Of a stretch of 57,469 bases of DNA, positions 18,426 to 27,145 are shown piece after piece. The notes below the pieces were generated by a model. The model searched no databases. It worked only from the letters and a program-made list of their open reading frames with translations, and was not told the origin of the DNA. This stretch comes from an uncultured Prevotella sp. GTDB taxonomy: Bacteria; Bacteroidota; Bacteroidia; Bacteroidales; Bacteroidaceae. The stretch lies in assembly GCA_945869265.1 (NCBI GenBank), contig CAMBOI010000018.1:1-57469 (forward strand). The letters are read 5' to 3'. The number at the start of each line of letters is the position of its first letter. Positions within the stretch are counted from its first letter, which is position 1. The position numbers and the translations under genes were made by a program.

Positions 18426-19135
18426 TTTTTCTGTGGTTCGTCAAGTCCCTGCATTTTCGCCATATTCTCAGATGCCACTTGATAGTATTCTTTCACGTAG
18501 GGATCATTCTTAAACTTTTCAGTAGCCTTGCTCATTATATCCTCAATCTGGGGCGTTAACACCGGGACATTAAATCCGCTTGTTATCATCATGAATACTC
18601 CAGGACCAAGGACATTGTCGAAGTTTTCCACAATAAACGATGTCACCAACTTGTCTTCCTCGGCTGCAATCTTCTCAGCCTCGGCATTGAGATGTTCGTT
18701 GATAGTCAATTCATCCACCCCCTCAAGCATCATCTGGCTCTGCTTGTGCGACAATTCGCTCATTCTGTTATCGAGCTGTTTGTGCTTGTCGATAAACTTA
18801 TATAATTTATCGTTGAGTGGTGTACCACCCACACTCTGTGCGGCATTGTCGAGCTTAATCACGATTTCTCCCTCCTCAAGAACTACCGGCATAATGCTTT
18901 GGTCGTCCATAAAGAGATTTGCCATCCTGACAGTGTCGAGAATGCCGTTGAAATGGAACTGTCCGTGAACAATGTCACACGAATCAATACTCTTCAGCTC
19001 GTTGTTTTTTACAGCTTTGAGATACAATTTGCTACCGTCGAGCGAAGATATCGACGACGAACCCTGTACGTTGTACGAATTGGCACATGAGGCCATTAAT
19101 GCCATTGTGGCGAATGCAAGTAAAATCTTGTGCAT
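18422..19135 (-). CDS. DUF4369-type lipoprotein
   Basis: 237 residues with a lipobox signal (ALMASCAN, Cys17), so probably anchored in the envelope. The N-terminal half (GSSSISSLDGSKLYLKAV..., then DSCDIVHGQFHFNG) is the DUF4369 beta-sandwich seen at the start of many Bacteroidetes thioredoxin-like lipoproteins. The C-terminal half is helical and charged, without a CxxC thioredoxin motif. Function unknown. Confidence 0.75.
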   Translation of the reverse strand: MHKILLAFATMALMASCANSYNVQGSSSISSLDGSKLYLKAVKNNELKSIDSCDIVHGQFHFNGILDTVRMANLFMDDQSIMPVVLEEGEIVIKLDNAAQSVGGTPLNDKLYKFIDKHKQLDNRMSELSHKQSQMMLEGVDELTINEHLNAEAEKIAAEEDKLVTSFIVENFDNVLGPGVFMMITSGFNVPVLTPQIEDIMSKATEKFKNDPYVKEYYQVASENMAKMQGLDEPQKK

Positions 19136-19169
19136 ATATAGAACTTAACTACTTTAATCCTTTAATATT

Positions 19170-19559
19170 TTAATTCTTCAATATTTCCTTGGAAATCCTG
19201 TGGCTGGTATATAATTGGAGCATAGCTGCCACCAACAGTACGACAACCCAGTTGTTGTGTACATATTTTATATATGTGACGGCATCCAGTCGGAACAGAT
19301 TGTCCATATTGGCAAACATCATCACGGCAGCCAGCAGGAGGCACACATCGCTGATGATTACCATACGTCGAAGTCTCTTTATTGCGACATTGGAGCCTTC
19401 ATATTTCTGTTTGAGCTGCATCAGCACATACCCCACAGTACCCATGCCAAACACATATGGTGCCCATGGTTGGGCGAAGATGTTAGCTCCACTACCTATC
19501 ACCATCATCACTGCCCCAAAGAGCAATATGGTGTTTTCTATTTTATTTAACTGTCTCAT
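19170..19559 (-). CDS. Small four-helix membrane protein, function unknown
   Basis: 129 residues with four hydrophobic segments (about 10-29, 32-46, 65-83 and 102-118) and short basic loops (RRMVIISD). It overlaps the 3' end of the FtsB-like gene by 17 bp and precedes the DUF4369 gene by 34 bp. I recognise no catalytic motif. Linkage to ftsB suggests envelope or division context, nothing more specific. Confidence 0.65.
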   Translation of the reverse strand: MRQLNKIENTILLFGAVMMVIGSGANIFAQPWAPYVFGMGTVGYVLMQLKQKYEGSNVAIKRLRRMVIISDVCLLLAAVMMFANMDNLFRLDAVTYIKYVHNNWVVVLLVAAMLQLYTSHRISKEILKN

Positions 19560-19890
19560 TGCTTGTCGTATCTATTTCTGCACCGCCTTCGTTGAACACG
19601 AATATGTCCTCGTCGGCATGCTTCATAAAGTATCTCTCCCTAGCTATTTCCTCAATAGCCTTGGGGTCGCGGTCAAGCCTGTCCATCTTCTGTCTGTCAA
19701 TCTCGTAGAGTTTGCGATATTTGGCAATCTCAGCATCGAGCTCACTTATGCGAACTTTATTCTGCATATGACTCAGTATGCTGTTCTCTCCAACAAATCC
19801 CACAAGCACCACACCAGCCATTATGACCAAAGCGTACTTAAGAAACCTTGAGCGCCCAACAGCAGCTAATAACGTTTTCAGACCTTTCAT
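19543..19890 (-). CDS. Septum formation initiator family protein (FtsB/DivIC)
   Basis: 115 residues from the ATG at 19890 (MKGLKTLL); the longer start at 19911 would leave almost no leader behind the promoter at 19917-19924. The order is a short cytoplasmic tail, one membrane segment (about 19-36), a coiled coil (MQNKVRISELDAEIAKYRKL), and the family-typical DPKAIEEIARERYFMKHADEDIF. It is a bitopic divisome protein expected to partner FtsL/FtsQ. It is the first gene of the operon running to plsC. Confidence 0.85.
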   Translation of the reverse strand: MKGLKTLLAAVGRSRFLKYALVIMAGVVLVGFVGENSILSHMQNKVRISELDAEIAKYRKLYEIDRQKMDRLDRDPKAIEEIARERYFMKHADEDIFVFNEGGAEIDTTSNETVK

Positions 19891-19916
19891 ACTTGTTTTT
19901 ATTTCATTCAATGATG

Positions 19917-19924
19917 CAAAGGTA
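19917..19924 (-). promoter_or_regulatory. Promoter of the ftsB-plsC operon
   Basis: Minus-strand TACCTTTG, matching TAnnTTTG, about 27 bp before the chosen ATG at 19890. It is divergent from the dnaX promoter. Confidence 0.7.
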
Positions 19925-20030
19925 ACACTTTTCAGTCATATTTCAACTAAAACACCCTATGTTTTTATATTTTTTTCGGCAATGATAGAAAAAATAACAT
20001 TCATTTTGCTATTTTTTACTCAACTTTGAT

Positions 20031-20038
20031 TACCTTTG
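20031..20038 (+). promoter_or_regulatory. dnaX promoter
   Basis: TACCTTTG at 24 bp before the dnaX ATG at 20062. The preceding T-rich tract has no strong -33 word. Confidence 0.65.
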
Positions 20039-20061
20039 CACTCAAATACAAGTTTATCGTT

Positions 20062-21834
20062 ATGGAAGAATACATAGTTTCAGCACGAAAGTACCGACCA
20101 TCGAATTTCGATTCAGTGGTTGGTCAGTCGGCTCTCACGACAACACTCAAGAATGCCGTCAAGAGCGGAAAATTGGCTCATGCCTACCTATTCTGCGGTC
20201 CGCGTGGAGTGGGCAAGACTACATGTGCGCGCATTTTTGCCAAAGCAATCAACTGCCAGCACCCTACAGCCGACGGTGAGGCATGCAACGAGTGCGAGAG
20301 TTGTCAGTCGTTCAACGAGCAACGCTCTCTCAACATTTTTGAGCTAGACGCAGCGAGCAACAACTCCGTAGAGCATATAAAGAAGATAATGGAGCAAACT
20401 CGCATTCCGCCGCAGCTCGGACGTTACAAGGTGTTTATCATCGACGAGGTGCACATGCTTTCAACGGCAGCCTTCAATGCTTTCCTCAAAACTCTTGAGG
20501 AACCACCTTCTTATGTTATCTTCATTCTCGCCACTACCGAGAAACAGAAAATTCTCCCTACAATTCTCTCACGATGTCAGATTTATGACTTCGAGCGCAT
20601 GACTGTTGCCAACACCATAGCCCATCTAAAGAGCGTGGCTGACAAAGAGGGTATCAAGTATGAGGAAGAGGCCTTGTCTGTCATTGCCGAGAAGGCTGAC
20701 GGAGGTATGCGCGACGCACTCTCAATATTTGATCAGGCTACAAGTTTCTGCCAAGGCAATATCACTTACGAAAAAGTAATAGAAGACCTTAACGTGCTTG
20801 ATGCCGACAACTATTTCCGCATCGTCGATCTTAGTCTGCAGAATAAGGTAAGCGACATTATGCTACTGCTCAATGGCATCATATCAAAAGGTTTTGACCC
20901 CGGGCAGTGCATAGGAGGACTTGCACGCCACATTCGCAATGTTCTTATGGCAAAAGACCCCTCCACCCTGCCTCTGCTCGAAACAAGTGAGGGCACTCGT
21001 CAGAAATACCAACAGCAAGCTATCCAGGCTCCAACTACATTCCTATATCAGGCTCTAAGACTGCTTAATCAGTGCGACATCAACTACCGCAACAGTGGCA
21101 ATAAGAGACTGCTCGTGGAACTCACACTCATCGAGATAGCACAAATAACACAGGCTGACGACAGTATGCCAAGCGCGGGGCGCAAGCCCCGACGACTAAA
21201 ATCCCTGTTCCACATGATCATCAGGCAGTCACGACCCATAACAGCGGCTCCGCAGGTGGCCCCGGTCGTGAAGCCTGTTGAACAACCTGTTACTCCCACG
21301 ACTAAATACAACCCCAACAACCGTCCTGTCCTTAAAACAGACACAGGAACGGAGATTGGGCTCTCATGGAAGACTATCCGCGAGCAAGCACATCGCAAGA
21401 AAAACAAGATATCGCTTGTTCCTGGAATGCTTGCGCCTACTGACCCAAACATCAAGAATATCGCCACCGACAACGAATTTACGCAGCGAGATGTTGAATT
21501 TCAGTGGATGTCGATGTGCAATCGTATGCCGCAACAATTTAGCGGCATTGCGTCGAGGATGAAGAACATGAATCCCACAATCACCGATTTCCCACATATT
21601 GAGGTGACGGTGGAAAATCAGATTCAACTCGACCAGATAACACCCATCAAGGGTAGCATAGTGAAGACTCTCAAACTGTATCTCCAGAACGAGAACATCA
21701 CTCTTGACCTACACCTTAACGAGAAACAAGACACTGTGAAGATATTAACTCGTCGCGAGCAATATGAAATGCTCACAAAAGAGAATGAGGCCGTGGCGAA
21801 GCTTGGCACTCTGCTCGACCTTGAATTGGCATAA
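20062..21834 (+). CDS. dnaX: DNA polymerase III subunit gamma/tau
   Basis: 590 residues from the ATG at 20062; in-frame upstream codons (TTG at 20026) run through the promoter and are rejected. The clamp-loader AAA+ core is intact: Walker A GPRGVGKTT (46-54), four zinc cysteines (65, 75, 78, 81), DEVHML Walker B, and the SRCQIYDF sensor/arginine-finger segment. A proline-rich linker follows (about 380-430) and then a C-terminal tau-like region. The protein loads the beta clamp and couples polymerase to helicase. I saw no obvious A-rich slippage site for a short gamma form. Confidence 0.95.
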   Translation: MEEYIVSARKYRPSNFDSVVGQSALTTTLKNAVKSGKLAHAYLFCGPRGVGKTTCARIFAKAINCQHPTADGEACNECESCQSFNEQRSLNIFELDAASNNSVEHIKKIMEQTRIPPQLGRYKVFIIDEVHMLSTAAFNAFLKTLEEPPSYVIFILATTEKQKILPTILSRCQIYDFERMTVANTIAHLKSVADKEGIKYEEEALSVIAEKADGGMRDALSIFDQATSFCQGNITYEKVIEDLNVLDADNYFRIVDLSLQNKVSDIMLLLNGIISKGFDPGQCIGGLARHIRNVLMAKDPSTLPLLETSEGTRQKYQQQAIQAPTTFLYQALRLLNQCDINYRNSGNKRLLVELTLIEIAQITQADDSMPSAGRKPRRLKSLFHMIIRQSRPITAAPQVAPVVKPVEQPVTPTTKYNPNNRPVLKTDTGTEIGLSWKTIREQAHRKKNKISLVPGMLAPTDPNIKNIATDNEFTQRDVEFQWMSMCNRMPQQFSGIASRMKNMNPTITDFPHIEVTVENQIQLDQITPIKGSIVKTLKLYLQNENITLDLHLNEKQDTVKILTRREQYEMLTKENEAVAKLGTLLDLELA

Positions 21835-21835
21835 A

Positions 21836-21913
21836 TAAAAAGGGAATCGACTCTCCCGAGCGGATTCCCTGTAGATAGGAAAATGATAAATATAGTTTAA
21901 AATTACTAGTTGT
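21836..21913 (-). ncRNA. Candidate small RNA, about 78 nt
   Basis: On the minus strand a promoter (TACCTTTG, 21919-21926) is followed after about 45 nt by a hairpin with stem AGGGAATC/GATTCCCT (21841-21870) and the T-rich tail TTTTTATTT. There is no start codon in between, so the unit looks like an independent short transcript ending right at the dnaX stop codon. It matches no RNA family I know. It could instead be a remnant promoter joined to a convergent terminator. Confidence 0.4.
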
Positions 21914-21918
21914 CGCTG

Positions 21919-21946
21919 CAAAGGTACTCATTTTTTCTTAACCTGC
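21919..21946 (-). promoter_or_regulatory. Promoter of the candidate small RNA
   Basis: Minus-strand TACCTTTG at 21919-21926, with TTG about 19 bp upstream as a -33 element. There is no gene on this strand for it to serve other than the short hairpin unit. Confidence 0.5.
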
Positions 21947-22304
21947 AAGTCTTTGGAACAAAAAAATGCTTGATATTTATTTTTTTTTTGATTTATCTCA
22001 TTGTTCCTTTCGGAAATTAACACTTATTCACAGGCGTAAATGTCACTTAGGTGCGTTTTTTGCAGTTTAATCACAAATCACGATTCCAATTCTAAAAAAA
22101 CCTTTCATAAATTACACTGATAAAAAAACATCCGAGCGCTTTCACAGCGACCGGACGATAAACCAAAACTTTATATTTTTAACTAATGAAAATACATATA
22201 TTTGACGAATAAAATCCACAGAAGGTTTAAGCAAATGGGCAATATTTAGTTAACAAATTCTAAAAATTGATATTCTATATAGCGATTTTCTCGATTTTTA
22301 TTGT

Positions 22305-22312
22305 TAACTTTG
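22305..22312 (+). promoter_or_regulatory. Promoter of the TolC-type gene
   Basis: TAACTTTG matches TAnnTTTG, about 78 bp before the ATG at 22390. Confidence 0.65.
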
Positions 22313-22389
22313 CAGCGCGAAACTCGGCCAGGGCCACACATCAATGGCTCGTAAAACACAGGGTAACAATAAATACATTATTATATATT

Positions 22390-23697
22390 ATGAGAAAAAG
22401 AAGCATTAAGGCAATGCTATTTGCACTGCTGTCGATGCCCAGTGTTGTATATGGCCAGACGCTCATGACGCTCGACCAACTATACGCATTGGCTGACGAG
22501 CAGAGCCAAAGCATCAAGACATTCAAGACTGCCATCGAAACTTCGAAATTGGGAGTGGAAGCTGCCAAGGCGCAGAGACTTCCCGACATCGGAGCATCGC
22601 TCAGTGTGGGATACCTAGGCGACGGAGTGCTTGGAGACCGTGATTTCACGGGATGGCAGCACATCGACAATCCGCATTTTATGAACAACTTCGCCCTCAG
22701 GGCACAGCAGGTTATATATGCCGGCGGTGCTATTGAGAGCGGTGTGTCGCTGGCAGAACTTGCACTCCGGCTTGCGGAACTCGACTACACCAAAAACCGA
22801 CAGGAAATCAGATTCCTTATCACATCCCACTATCTCGACTTATGCCGACTGCAAAACCGCGAGCAGGTGGTGAAGAAGAATATCCAATTGACCGAAAGGG
22901 TGATTGGAAACATGGAGGCAAGGCGCAATCAAGGCACTGCCCTCAAAACCGACATCACAAGATATGAACTGCAATTGGAATCGCTGAAACTGCAACTTGC
23001 AAAACTTGTGGATGCACAGGCAATATTGAGCCACCAACTCGTAACCATGCTCCACATGCCATCAGGAACGGTGATTGCAGCCGACTATGCCTCATTGGAG
23101 AAAAACACCCAATTGCTTGCAGAAAAGGATTGGCAGGCCATAGCCGCAGCCAACAACGTGGCAATAAAGCAATCGGAAACGGCGATGAAAATAAACGAGA
23201 AGAAGGTAAAACTGGAGCGATCGGAACTGCTGCCCAAGGTGGCTGTAGTGGCTGAGGAACACTTCGATGGCCCTATCACCAACGAAGTGCCGGTGATCGA
23301 CAAGAACATCAGTTTTTGGTTTGCGGGTATAGGGGTGAGCTACAACATCTCATCATTATTTAAGAACAACAAAAAACTGAAGCAAGCCAAGACTGCCCTC
23401 AGACAAAGTAAAGAACAGGTAGAATTGGCGCGCGAAGGAATCGACAATGCCATACAGGCAACATATACAGACTATCTCACTGCATTCAAGGAATTGGAAA
23501 CTCAGCAAAAATCGGTGGAGCTTGCCGACCAATGCTACAACGTGACGGAAAAGAGATATAACAACGGATTGGCACTGCTCACCGACATGCTCGACGCATC
23601 CAACTCCAAACTGTCTGCCGACCTCGGTCTTGTTGATGCCGACATTAACATCATCTTCAACTATTTTAAACTAAAATATATATCACATACACTATGA
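22390..23697 (+). CDS. TolC-family outer-membrane efflux protein
   Basis: 435 residues from the ATG at 22390 (MRKRSIKAMLF); upstream in-frame codons cross the promoter. A signal peptide ends near VVYGQ. The mature protein shows two long amphipathic helical repeats typical of outer-membrane efflux proteins (for example LDQLYALADEQSQSIKTF, and NGLALLTDMLDASNSKLSAD near the end). It would form the trimeric exit duct of a tripartite pump. Its stop overlaps the start of an EmrA/HlyD-type adaptor gene (ATGA), but that gene is truncated and no inner-membrane transporter follows, so this operon probably no longer makes a full pump. Confidence 0.87.
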   Translation: MRKRSIKAMLFALLSMPSVVYGQTLMTLDQLYALADEQSQSIKTFKTAIETSKLGVEAAKAQRLPDIGASLSVGYLGDGVLGDRDFTGWQHIDNPHFMNNFALRAQQVIYAGGAIESGVSLAELALRLAELDYTKNRQEIRFLITSHYLDLCRLQNREQVVKKNIQLTERVIGNMEARRNQGTALKTDITRYELQLESLKLQLAKLVDAQAILSHQLVTMLHMPSGTVIAADYASLEKNTQLLAEKDWQAIAAANNVAIKQSETAMKINEKKVKLERSELLPKVAVVAEEHFDGPITNEVPVIDKNISFWFAGIGVSYNISSLFKNNKKLKQAKTALRQSKEQVELAREGIDNAIQATYTDYLTAFKELETQQKSVELADQCYNVTEKRYNNGLALLTDMLDASNSKLSADLGLVDADINIIFNYFKLKYISHTL

Positions 23698-24554
23698 AAA
23701 GAACAACAAAACGTATAGCCTACAACGTAATAATATTTGCCATGCTCTTTGCTGGCATAACTATCGTATGCTACAAATTCTTCCACTTCGGCAACGTGGA
23801 ATATACAGACAATGCCACTGTTTGCCAGCATATCACCCCTATCAACACCCGAGTGTCGGGATTTATCCGCGAGATAAGATTCGAGGAATACCATGAGGTG
23901 AAGGCGGGAGATACGCTCGTGATTATCGAGGATGCAGAGTTTCAGCTGCGTGTTGCCCAAGCCGAAGCCGACCTTGCCAATGCCCTTGCCGGACACAAGG
24001 CTACAACTGCCAGTATTGCCACCACCGCCAATAATATAACGGTGAGCGACGCCTCTATCGACGAGGTAAAGGCACAGATGATCAACGCGCAACGCGAGGA
24101 GCAACGATTTGCCAAACTGCTAAAGGAGGAGGCAGTAACCCAACAGCAATACGACAATGTGCACACTGTATACTTGGCAGCAAAAGCCCGATATGAGCAG
24201 GCAAGCAGAGGCAAACAATCCACTGCTCTCGTGAAGAATGAGCAAACGGAGCGTCTCGGTCAAAACGAGGCTGTGATAAAGATGTGCGAAGCCAACGTAA
24301 GACTGGCTCGTCTCAACCTTTCATATTGTGCCATCATTGCCACTTGCGACGGAGTTACAGGACGCAAGGACATACATGTGGGACAAGAAGCATATCATCA
24401 AGAGCAGTTATCCTCAGAAGCTTTGGATAAAATACGGTGTGCAGGACAAACGCTGATAATGTCCTTTCATATATACATATTAGGCCCGACGATAACACAT
24501 TGGTTACGTCGGGCTTTGTGTGTTTTTATACTGTCATTTGCCAAATTAACATGA
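23694..24554 (+). pseudogene. EmrA/HlyD-type membrane-fusion protein, C-terminally truncated
   Basis: The open frame is 286 residues. It begins correctly: an N-terminal membrane segment (about 8-28), YTDNATVCQHITPINTRVSG (biotinyl-lipoyl half), a long coiled-coil hairpin, and the returning lipoyl half NLSYCAIIATCDGVTGRKDIHVGQ. EmrA-type proteins then continue with a beta-barrel of about 100 residues; here homology stops near residue 230 and an unrelated tail runs through a transcription terminator (24483-24527). The partner EmrB/MFS gene is absent. I infer a deletion that removed the 3' part of emrA and all of emrB. Expression of a non-functional stub is possible. Confidence 0.7.
24483..24527 (+). 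terminator. Rho-independent terminator after the truncated efflux operon
   Basis: GCCCGACG / CGTCGGGC is a perfect 8-bp stem (24484-24514) followed by TTTGTGTGTTTTT. It lies inside the apparent reading frame of the EmrA-type gene, which indicates that frame's last 20-odd codons are not native. Confidence 0.85.
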
Positions 24555-24611
24555 TTTTGAACCACAGAGATTAAGAGTGTTTGTATTATGAAAGAGAAAA
24601 AAGGGAAAACA

Positions 24612-24643
24612 TTTGGTGGACTCAATAATTGTTAGTATCTTTG
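24612..24643 (+). promoter_or_regulatory. Promoter of the alpha/beta hydrolase gene
   Basis: TTTG at 24612-24615 and TATCTTTG at 24636-24643, spaced by 20 bp: one of the best consensus matches in the window. Confidence 0.8.
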
Positions 24644-24681
24644 CAACGCTAAATACTTAAGTTAAATAATTATTTTCCAGA

Positions 24682-25992
24682 ATGAACAAAACAAAAATGA
24701 TTATGAATATTAAAGCTATATTAATCTCTGCATTACTCTGCCTGACAGCATCTGTGGCAAATGCACAGAACGGATCTTGGTCGGGCGAACTGAATATTCA
24801 AGGTATGAAACTGCCTTTGGTGTTTAACTTCACCGACAACGGTTGCACCATCGATTCTCCGTCACAAGGAGCAAAGGGAATAAAGGCTGAAAAAAGCATC
24901 ACGCCCGAGGGTAAGCTGAAAGTGACAGTCGGAATGATTGGAGCAACCTTTGAGGGCACAATGGAAAAGCAAGCCATCATTGGCACATTCACTCAAAACG
25001 GTATGTCATTTCCGCTAACTCTCAAGCCTGGAGAGCAAAAGAATAATCGTCCGCAAACTCCAGTGCCGCCATTTCCATACACTACAGAAGAAGTGACATT
25101 CTCTAATGGAGACATAACGCTCAACGGTACACTTACTCTGCCCGAAGGATGGGATAAAAACACCAAGGTGGTGGTGATGGTTACAGGCAGCGGACAGCAA
25201 AACCGCGATGAGGAACTATTCGAGCATAAGCCATTTGCAGTGATAGCCGATGCATTGGCACGCAAAGGTATAGCCTCATTGAGATACGATGACAGAGGTT
25301 GGGGAAACAAGGAAATAACATTCACCAACTTCACCACAGATGACTTCAAGCAGGACGCCGCTGCAGGAATCGACTTCCTGCGCAGAAAATTCAAATCGGT
25401 TGGAGTAATCGGGCACAGCGAGGGCGGCACCATTGCACTTATGCTCGCCAGTGAAGGCAAGGCAGACTTTATTGTGACGTTGGCAGGAATGGCCATTTCA
25501 GGAAAACAGACATTAATGAATCAGAACTTGGCATCCCTGCGCTCTATTGGCATGCCGGAAGAAATGGTGAAAAAATACAGCGACGTGATAAGCGACATAT
25601 TCGACAAAGTGGCGGCAGGACAAGACATTGACGAATATCTCAAAGGCGCTGAAAACATGGAGAACTTCAAGCCCATCATTGAGCAGGCCAAGAAACTGCT
25701 CACATCGCCATATATGCGCCATTTCATCACAATAGACATCCAGAGTTCACTCCCGAACATCAAGTGCCCCGTACTCGCGCTCAACGGCAAGAAGGACACA
25801 CAGGTGGAATACAAACAAAATCTCGAAGTTTTAGAAAACGGACTCACCAACTGTAGTCACGAGACAATCGCATACGATGATCTCAACCATCTCTTCCAGC
25901 ACTGCACTACCGGCTCAATAGTGGAATATCACCAAATCGAGGAGACCATATCACAAGAAGTGCTCGACAAAATTATTTCGTGGATAAAATAA
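24682..25992 (+). CDS. Secreted alpha/beta-hydrolase family protein
   Basis: 436 residues; ATG at 24682 (alternative 24703). A signal peptide ends near VANAQ. An N-terminal beta-rich domain (about 30-120) precedes an alpha/beta-hydrolase domain with nucleophile elbow GHSEGG (Ser246), oxyanion-side TGSGQQNRDEE, candidate acid in NGKKDTQVEY and candidate His in DDLNHLFQ. Such YqkD/dienelactone-hydrolase-like proteins act in the periplasm on ester or peptide bonds; the substrate is not predictable. Its 3' end overlaps the convergent ADP-ribosylglycohydrolase gene by 20 bp. Confidence 0.82.
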   Translation: MNKTKMIMNIKAILISALLCLTASVANAQNGSWSGELNIQGMKLPLVFNFTDNGCTIDSPSQGAKGIKAEKSITPEGKLKVTVGMIGATFEGTMEKQAIIGTFTQNGMSFPLTLKPGEQKNNRPQTPVPPFPYTTEEVTFSNGDITLNGTLTLPEGWDKNTKVVVMVTGSGQQNRDEELFEHKPFAVIADALARKGIASLRYDDRGWGNKEITFTNFTTDDFKQDAAAGIDFLRRKFKSVGVIGHSEGGTIALMLASEGKADFIVTLAGMAISGKQTLMNQNLASLRSIGMPEEMVKKYSDVISDIFDKVAAGQDIDEYLKGAENMENFKPIIEQAKKLLTSPYMRHFITIDIQSSLPNIKCPVLALNGKKDTQVEYKQNLEVLENGLTNCSHETIAYDDLNHLFQHCTTGSIVEYHQIEETISQEVLDKIISWIK

Positions 25993-26713
25993 CGTTCTGC
26001 ATTTCTTCTGGTAGATATTCCATCACCTTCTGGCGAATGGCATCGGGAATACCCCATCGGGCTTCGGCTATACTGCCCACAATTGCGCCAAGCGTGTCGG
26101 CATCGGCACCAAGTGAAACGGCTCGGCGCAAGGCATCCTCAAACGATGTGCTCTGATTTATAATCCAAAATGCCACAGGAACTGTGCCCTGGCATGTCTC
26201 GTCAAATTGGTTCTCTACATCAGCCTTGTTAATATTGACATCATAGCCGGAATACTCAATAGCGGCTGTGATGTCGCGCCCGTGGCGACACTCGAAGATG
26301 GCAAGAGCCGTAGCCTCAGCGCCAAGAATACCTTCAGGATGATTGTGCGTACATTCCGCCATCAGTCGTGCTTCGTGCAAAACATCCTCTGCAGTATCAT
26401 AATGCCATGCCACAGGACTCACTCTCATTGCCGACCCATTGCCGAAACTGCCGTATGGTTTAGGCTCATCGCTCATCACCCACTGGCGGAATCTCCCGCC
26501 GTATCCTCCCATGGGCGAAGGATAACGGCGGCACCATTCGTGTATGCTCTCGCCATAATCACAGCCCTTGGCAATGGCATCCGCCACTGCTATTGTACAC
26601 ACGGTATCATCCGTAAAACTGTTCTTCTCAGAGAACATCTCAAAGTCATAATCATTAGTAGGGTCAAACTCCCATCGACTTCCTATTATATCACCTATTA
26701 TTGCTCCTAACAT
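25973..26713 (-). CDS. ADP-ribosylglycohydrolase family protein
   Basis: 246 residues of the DraG/ARH superfamily. The metal-binding blocks are FTDDT (33-37) and SLGADADTLGAIVGSIAEA near the C-terminus, with GNGSAMRVSP and the histidine-rich CTHNHPEG between. The family removes ADP-ribose from protein or nucleic-acid adducts or related NAD-derived compounds. It is transcribed away from an Rnl2-type RNA ligase. The DNA just upstream of its ATG begins a 58-bp block that recurs upstream of the sigma/macro-like and vWA genes. No standard TAnnTTTG promoter is visible for it. Confidence 0.88.
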   Translation of the reverse strand: MLGAIIGDIIGSRWEFDPTNDYDFEMFSEKNSFTDDTVCTIAVADAIAKGCDYGESIHEWCRRYPSPMGGYGGRFRQWVMSDEPKPYGSFGNGSAMRVSPVAWHYDTAEDVLHEARLMAECTHNHPEGILGAEATALAIFECRHGRDITAAIEYSGYDVNINKADVENQFDETCQGTVPVAFWIINQSTSFEDALRRAVSLGADADTLGAIVGSIAEARWGIPDAIRQKVMEYLPEEMQNVILSTK

Positions 26714-26732
26714 AACTATTTATTCTATTTAT

Positions 26733-26790
26733 ATTCTATTAAAAGGAAAAAAACACTGAAATATTAAGTTAACAAAAATAATTTAACATA
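26733..26790. promoter_or_regulatory. Shared 58-bp control block, copy A
   Basis: Ungapped alignment with 29473-29530 gives 44 of 58 identical bases (counted by hand). On the minus strand the core contains a direct repeat TGTTAAATTATT and TGTTAACTTAAT, spaced 14 bp start to start (26788-26777 and 26774-26763). It lies 20 bp before the ADP-ribosylglycohydrolase ATG. I infer a common operator or an alternative promoter. Confidence 0.6.
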
Positions 26791-26834
26791 AATTGGCATA
26801 AGTAAAATAAAATCGACAAATAAATGGATTTTTA

Positions 26835-26866
26835 TTTGGTGGAATGGAAAATTATACTTACCTTTG
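26835..26866 (+). promoter_or_regulatory. Promoter of the RNA-ligase gene
   Basis: TTTG at 26835-26838 and TACCTTTG at 26859-26866, spacing 20 bp. Confidence 0.75.
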
Positions 26867-26909
26867 CGGCGATTTTTGAAAAACTTAGGTATAATATAAT
26901 AATTAGGTA

Positions 26910-27032
26910 ATGCAAAGAATTGTAATGAACATAACACAGATTTTGGCTGTCCGGAGCATGGAATGCATCGGAGAGGGACGCTATGTTCATACAGCGGACA
27001 TTGCCACGACATCAATAGACATCCGGAAATAA
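26910..27032 (+). CDS. Possible 40-residue leader ORF, uncertain
   Basis: An ATG-to-TAA frame (MQRIVMNITQILAVRSMECI...) lies in the RNA-ligase leader 114 bp before the ligase ATG. No recognisable domain. It could be a regulatory leader peptide, a remnant, or noise; I list it because the leader is unusually long and structured. Confidence 0.25.
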   Translation: MQRIVMNITQILAVRSMECIGEGRYVHTADIATTSIDIRK

Positions 27033-27145
27033 CAATTTCCCTTTTGCCCTTAATCGACTGTTTTCTTCTCCCTGTCGCCACAGGGCAAATATTTCGTTTG
27101 TTTAACTGCGCATATATGCGCCAAAAATCAATTTTTCACACAATT

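Larger units (their letters stand above)
21835..22389. other. Intergenic region downstream of dnaX
   Basis: It contains the minus-strand small-RNA candidate (21836-21913) with its promoter, an imperfect hairpin near 22130-22160 (TCCGAGCGCT...AGCG..CGGA), AT-rich sequence, and the TolC-gene promoter at 22305-22312. No protein-coding potential is seen. Confidence 0.6.
26714..27145. other. Divergent intergenic region and long RNA-ligase leader
   Basis: It holds the shared control block (26733-26790), a strong plus-strand promoter (26835-26866), a possible 40-codon reading frame (26910-27032), a hairpin CCCTGT/ACAGGG (27070-27085) and a perfect 14-bp palindrome GCGCATATATGCGC (27108-27121). The RNA-ligase mRNA would have a leader of about 275 nt, the longest in the window. 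Confidence 0.65.

Noticed and set aside
24655..24681. Third copy of the shared control block before the hydrolase gene
   Set aside because: Only TTAAGTTAA matches; the rest does not align, and it lies downstream of a normal promoter.
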